From assembly GCF_026586675.1 (NCBI RefSeq), contig NZ_JAODIX010000019.1:131603-195602 (forward strand): a DNA stretch of 64,000 bases. The letters are read 5' to 3'. The notes below the pieces were generated by a model. The model ran no database searches and was not told the origin of the DNA. It saw only the letters and a list, made by a program, of their open reading frames with translations. The stretch's first letter is position 1. Each line of letters starts with the position of its first letter. Origin of the DNA: Halorubrum yunnanense (GTDB lineage: Archaea > Halobacteriota > Halobacteria > Halobacteriales > Haloferacaceae). Made by a program: the position numbers and the translations under genes. This document shows positions 61,000 through 64,000 of the stretch, one piece after another.

Positions 61000-63042
61000 A
61001 TGATTGATGTGTTCTCATACGTTCCAGCGATCGTCCTCCTGCCGTTCTTCTCGTTCCTGATCGCGCTCGGTGCCGGCAAGTACCTCCCCAAGGGAGGCGC
61101 CTTCGGCGGGGTCGCGGCGACGGCGGGTTCGTTCCTGCTCTCGCTGTGGGTGCTCGCGACGGTCGCGGGCGGCGGCGCGGTGAACCGCACCATCTACACG
61201 TGGGCCAGCGCCGGCGGGATCGGCCCGACGGACGTCGAGCTCTCCTTCGGGATCCTGATCGACCCGCTGTCGGCGCTCATGCTCGTCATCGTGACGCTCG
61301 TCGCGCTGCTCGTCCACGTGTTCTCGCTCGGCTACATGAACGACGAGGGCGAGACGGGTCTGCCCCGGTACTACGCCGGGCTCGGCCTGTTCACGGCGTC
61401 GATGCTCGGCTTCGTCGTCGCCGACAATCTGCTGATGGCGTTCATGTTCTTCGAGCTGGTCGGGCTCTGCTCGTACCTGCTCATCGGCTTCCACTTCCGG
61501 GAGCCCGGGCCGCCGTCGGCGGCCAAGAAGGCGTTCCTCGTCACCCGGTTCGGCGACTACTTCTTCCTCATCGGCGTCGTCGCGGTGATCGGGACGTTCG
61601 GCACCGCGCAGTTCGCGGGTCCGGAGTCGTTCCCGGCGCTCGCGGACGCGGCGCTCAACGGCTCCGGATCGGTCGCGTGGACGCCCGGTGGCGTCGAGCT
61701 ACAGACGTGGCTCACCGTCGTCGGCCTGCTGATCCTGGGCGGCGTCGTCGGGAAGTCCGCGCAGTTCCCGCTGCACACGTGGCTCCCCGACGCGATGGAG
61801 GGCCCGACGCCCGTCTCCGCGCTCATCCACGCCGCGACGATGGTCGCGGCCGGCGTCTACCTCGTCGCGCGGATGTACGGCTTCTACGCGCTGACCCCGA
61901 CGACGCTCGCGGTGATCGCCTTCATCGGCGGCTTCACGGCGCTGTTCGCGGCGACGATGGGTCTCGTGAAAGACGAGCTGAAGCAGGTGCTCGCGTACTC
62001 CACCATCTCGCAGTACGGCTACATGATGCTCGCGCTCGGCGCGGGCGGCTACGTGGCGGCGGTCTTCCACCTGACCACCCACGCCTTCTTCAAGGCCCTG
62101 CTGTTCCTCGGGGCGGGCGCAGTGATCATCGCGATGCACCACAACGAGGACATGTGGGATATGGGCGGGCTGAAATCGGAGATGCCCGTCACGTACGTCA
62201 CCTTCCTTGCCGGGTCGCTGGCGCTCGCGGGCATCTTCCCGTTCGCCGGCTTCTGGTCGAAAGACGAGATCCTCTACGAGGCGCTCGTCCACGCGCCCGG
62301 CGAGCCGCTGCTGTTCGGCGGCTACCTGATGGGGCTGCTCGCGGTCCCAGTCACCGCGTTCTACACCTTCCGGATGGTCTTCTTAACCTTCCACGGCGAA
62401 CCTCGGAGCGACACCGCGCGTGACCCCGAACCCGTTCGCTGGAACGTGAAGGGGCCGCTCGCGGTCCTCGGGTCGCTCGCGGTCGTCACCGGCCTCATCA
62501 ACATGGTGCCGGTCCAGAAGGTCCTCGGCCTGGAGGGGATCGACCTGCTCCACCGCTGGCTCGACAACGAGTGGGGCGGCATTGCGGGCCTCTCCTCGCA
62601 CCACTACGCCGACATCGGGCCGTACAGCAGCCAGTACATCGTCGGCGGCGAAGTCGCCACGGTGCTCGTCGGCGCGGCCGTCTCGCTCGGCTTGGCGCTG
62701 ACCGGTCTGCTGGTGGCGTGGCAGCTCTACAACGTTCCGTCGCCGACGGAGCACACGGCGAAGCTCGGCGGGATCAAAGACGTGCTGTACAACAACTACT
62801 ACCTCGACGAACTGCAGGTATGGCTCGCGTATCGCACCGAGGACGTCGCCGGCGGCGCCGACACCTTCGACCAAGGCATCATCGACGGCGTCGTCAACGG
62901 TGTCTCCTCGGTGAGTCTCATCGGCGGTGACCGGATCCGGCAGGTCCAGAACGGCGTGGTCTCGCAGTACGCCGCGCTGCTCACGCTGGGGCTGGTCGCG
63001 CTCATCGTACTGCTCGGCGTCACCGGGGGGTGGTTCCTGTGA
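61000..63042 (+). CDS. nuoL: NADH-quinone oxidoreductase subunit L
   Basis: A 680-residue antiporter-like subunit of the proton-pumping arm, with about 14-16 helices and the long lateral helix near the C-terminus. LPDAMEGPTPVSALIHAATMVAAG is the family's central motif with the lysine and histidine of the proton channel. The stop overlaps the nuoM start by 4 nt. Confidence 0.96.
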   Translation: MIDVFSYVPAIVLLPFFSFLIALGAGKYLPKGGAFGGVAATAGSFLLSLWVLATVAGGGAVNRTIYTWASAGGIGPTDVELSFGILIDPLSALMLVIVTLVALLVHVFSLGYMNDEGETGLPRYYAGLGLFTASMLGFVVADNLLMAFMFFELVGLCSYLLIGFHFREPGPPSAAKKAFLVTRFGDYFFLIGVVAVIGTFGTAQFAGPESFPALADAALNGSGSVAWTPGGVELQTWLTVVGLLILGGVVGKSAQFPLHTWLPDAMEGPTPVSALIHAATMVAAGVYLVARMYGFYALTPTTLAVIAFIGGFTALFAATMGLVKDELKQVLAYSTISQYGYMMLALGAGGYVAAVFHLTTHAFFKALLFLGAGAVIIAMHHNEDMWDMGGLKSEMPVTYVTFLAGSLALAGIFPFAGFWSKDEILYEALVHAPGEPLLFGGYLMGLLAVPVTAFYTFRMVFLTFHGEPRSDTARDPEPVRWNVKGPLAVLGSLAVVTGLINMVPVQKVLGLEGIDLLHRWLDNEWGGIAGLSSHHYADIGPYSSQYIVGGEVATVLVGAAVSLGLALTGLLVAWQLYNVPSPTEHTAKLGGIKDVLYNNYYLDELQVWLAYRTEDVAGGADTFDQGIIDGVVNGVSSVSLIGGDRIRQVQNGVVSQYAALLTLGLVALIVLLGVTGGWFL

Positions 63043-64000
63043 TACTCGAAGCGCTCATCGCGGTCGCGTTCGCGAGCGCGCTCGTCGTCCTCCTCTCGCC
63101 GAACGAGTGGGCGGGACGGCTCGCCTTCGCCCTGAGCCTGATCCCGTTCGCCGGGTCGCTGTACCTCTGGTCCGGCTTCGACGGCTCCGGGAACGCCCTC
63201 ACGGGCGGCGACATCGCCTATCAGACCCAGATCGAGTGGCTCGAGGTCGGCGGCCGCTCAGTCTCGTGGTTCGTCGGGCTGGACGGGATCAGCCTCCCGC
63301 TCGTCGTGCTCACGACGTTCCTCGTCCCGCTGGCGATCCTCAGCGCGTGGACGCCGATCGACTCGCGCCAGAGCCAGTTCTACGGGCTCATGCTGTTCAT
63401 GCAGGCGAACCTCCTCGGCGTGTTCACGGCGCTGGACTTCTTCCTCTGGTTCGTCTTCTGGGAGGCCGTCCTCGTCCCGATGTACTTCCTCATCGGCATC
63501 TGGGGCGGCCCTCGCCGGAAGTACGCCGCGATCAAGTTCTTCGTCTACACGAACGCGGCCTCGCTGCTGATGTTCATCGGGTTCATGTCCCTGACGTTCG
63601 CGCTCGGTGACTCGGTGAGTTCGTTCGCGCTCCCGGAGATCACGGGCGCGATCGCGGACGGCGGGCTCGGTTCATTTGCCGGACTCGCGCCGGAGACGCT
63701 CGCCATGGCCGCGTTCCTCGCGATGTTCCTCGGGTTCGCGGTGAAGGTCCCCATCGTCCCGTTCCACACGTGGCTGCCGGACGCCCACGTGGAGGCGCCG
63801 ACCCCCGTGTCGGTGCTCCTGGCGGGCGTCCTCCTGAAGATGGGGACGTACGCGCTGCTCCGATACAACTTCACGATGCTCCCCGAGCAGGCTTCTGCCC
63901 TCGCGATTCCGATCGCCGCCATCGCCGTGATCAGCGTCATCTACGGCGCGATGCTGGCGCTGGCACAGAAGGACCTCAAGCGCATCGTCGCCTACTCCTC
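63039..64000 (+). CDS. nuoM: NADH-quinone oxidoreductase subunit M (partial, runs off window)
   Basis: The first 320 codons of a proton-pumping antiporter-like subunit, read by hand from GTG 63039, which overlaps the nuoL stop. FHTWLPDAHVEAPTPVSVLLAG is the central motif, and LAQKDLKRIVAYS ends the visible part. The C-terminus lies beyond position 64000. Confidence 0.94.
   Translation, partial: MILEALIAVAFASALVVLLSPNEWAGRLAFALSLIPFAGSLYLWSGFDGSGNALTGGDIAYQTQIEWLEVGGRSVSWFVGLDGISLPLVVLTTFLVPLAILSAWTPIDSRQSQFYGLMLFMQANLLGVFTALDFFLWFVFWEAVLVPMYFLIGIWGGPRRKYAAIKFFVYTNAASLLMFIGFMSLTFALGDSVSSFALPEITGAIADGGLGSFAGLAPETLAMAAFLAMFLGFAVKVPIVPFHTWLPDAHVEAPTPVSVLLAGVLLKMGTYALLRYNFTMLPEQASALAIPIAAIAVISVIYGAMLALAQKDLKRIVAYS

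Noticed and set aside
1-64000. tRNA genes
   Set aside because: No gap contained a T-loop or anticodon arm pattern by eye; a covariance-model search was not possible.

Overview
The window is a chromosomal segment of a halophilic archaeon, most likely Halorubrum or a close relative. The evidence is very high GC, strongly acidic predicted proteins, archaeal information-processing genes (rpoP, L37Ae, KEOPS Pcc1, prefoldin beta, Pth2), haloarchaeal markers (halorhodopsin, halocyanins, an HTH-10/Bat-type regulator, split GuaA, AglJ) and promoters with a TATA box about 26 nt before leaderless start codons. The genus is an inference. No rRNA, tRNA, transposase, phage or CRISPR locus was found. About 90% of the window is coding.

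Layout. 1-453: a repeat element with a 48-bp tandem array. 463-6521: AN1-finger rhomboid protease, endonuclease V, a small Zn-type protein, a rhodanese/metallo-beta-lactamase protein, and a MinD-type ATPase operon. 6949-16620: PEP synthase, MfnA-type decarboxylase, a VapBC pair, a PhoU/RCK-C protein with an NTF2-like partner, Mch, peroxiredoxin and a membrane halocyanin. 16668-21050: GT4 glycosyltransferase, S9 peptidase, a repeat element and an aldo/keto reductase. 21133-25885: a copper island of CopA, a TauE/SafE-like protein, a lipoprotein cupredoxin and an HTH-10 regulator. 26022-28545: CrtI and halorhodopsin. 28663-33460: Pth2-TruD, GuaA, UspA and the minus-strand L37Ae-RpoP-Pcc1-PfdB-DUF3194 operon. 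33605-35215: Thi4, flanked on both sides by inverted copies of the repeat element. 35340-42548: pyruvate kinase, NfeD, Dcd-ThiR and MetG. 42589-48211: glyoxalase, presenilin-type protease, nitrilase-family protein, PhoU-type regulator and a CheY-like protein. 48770-53023: AglJ, an AI-2E family protein, a divergent tubulin/FtsZ homologue and a duplicated-domain protein. 53119-53459: the fifth repeat element. 53688-55539: purK-purE. 55695-64000: the nuoABCDHIJ1J2KLM operon, without EFG and running off the window.

How the genes work together. PEP synthase and pyruvate kinase catalyse opposing steps at the PEP/pyruvate node. Thi4 makes the thiazole of thiamine. The likely thiamine-responsive repressor ThiR is encoded 4 kb away, and a 26-bp dyad abuts the thi4 start codon. 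CrtI supplies carotenoid, the retinal precursor for the chloride pump Hop. The copper genes form an export and handling set next to a candidate regulator.

The most unusual signal is a five-copy family of intergenic elements of roughly 200-390 bp. Complete copies share TTTATAAA-type ends, a CAAAGCCCCAGCC box, a CTTTGAG box and three hairpins. The hairpins sit at the same relative places, but stems I and II have different arm sequences in different copies. One copy contains a 20-bp perfect stem. The outer module is tandemly amplified with 48- or 57-bp periods, and two inverted copies bracket thi4. I do not recognise this family.
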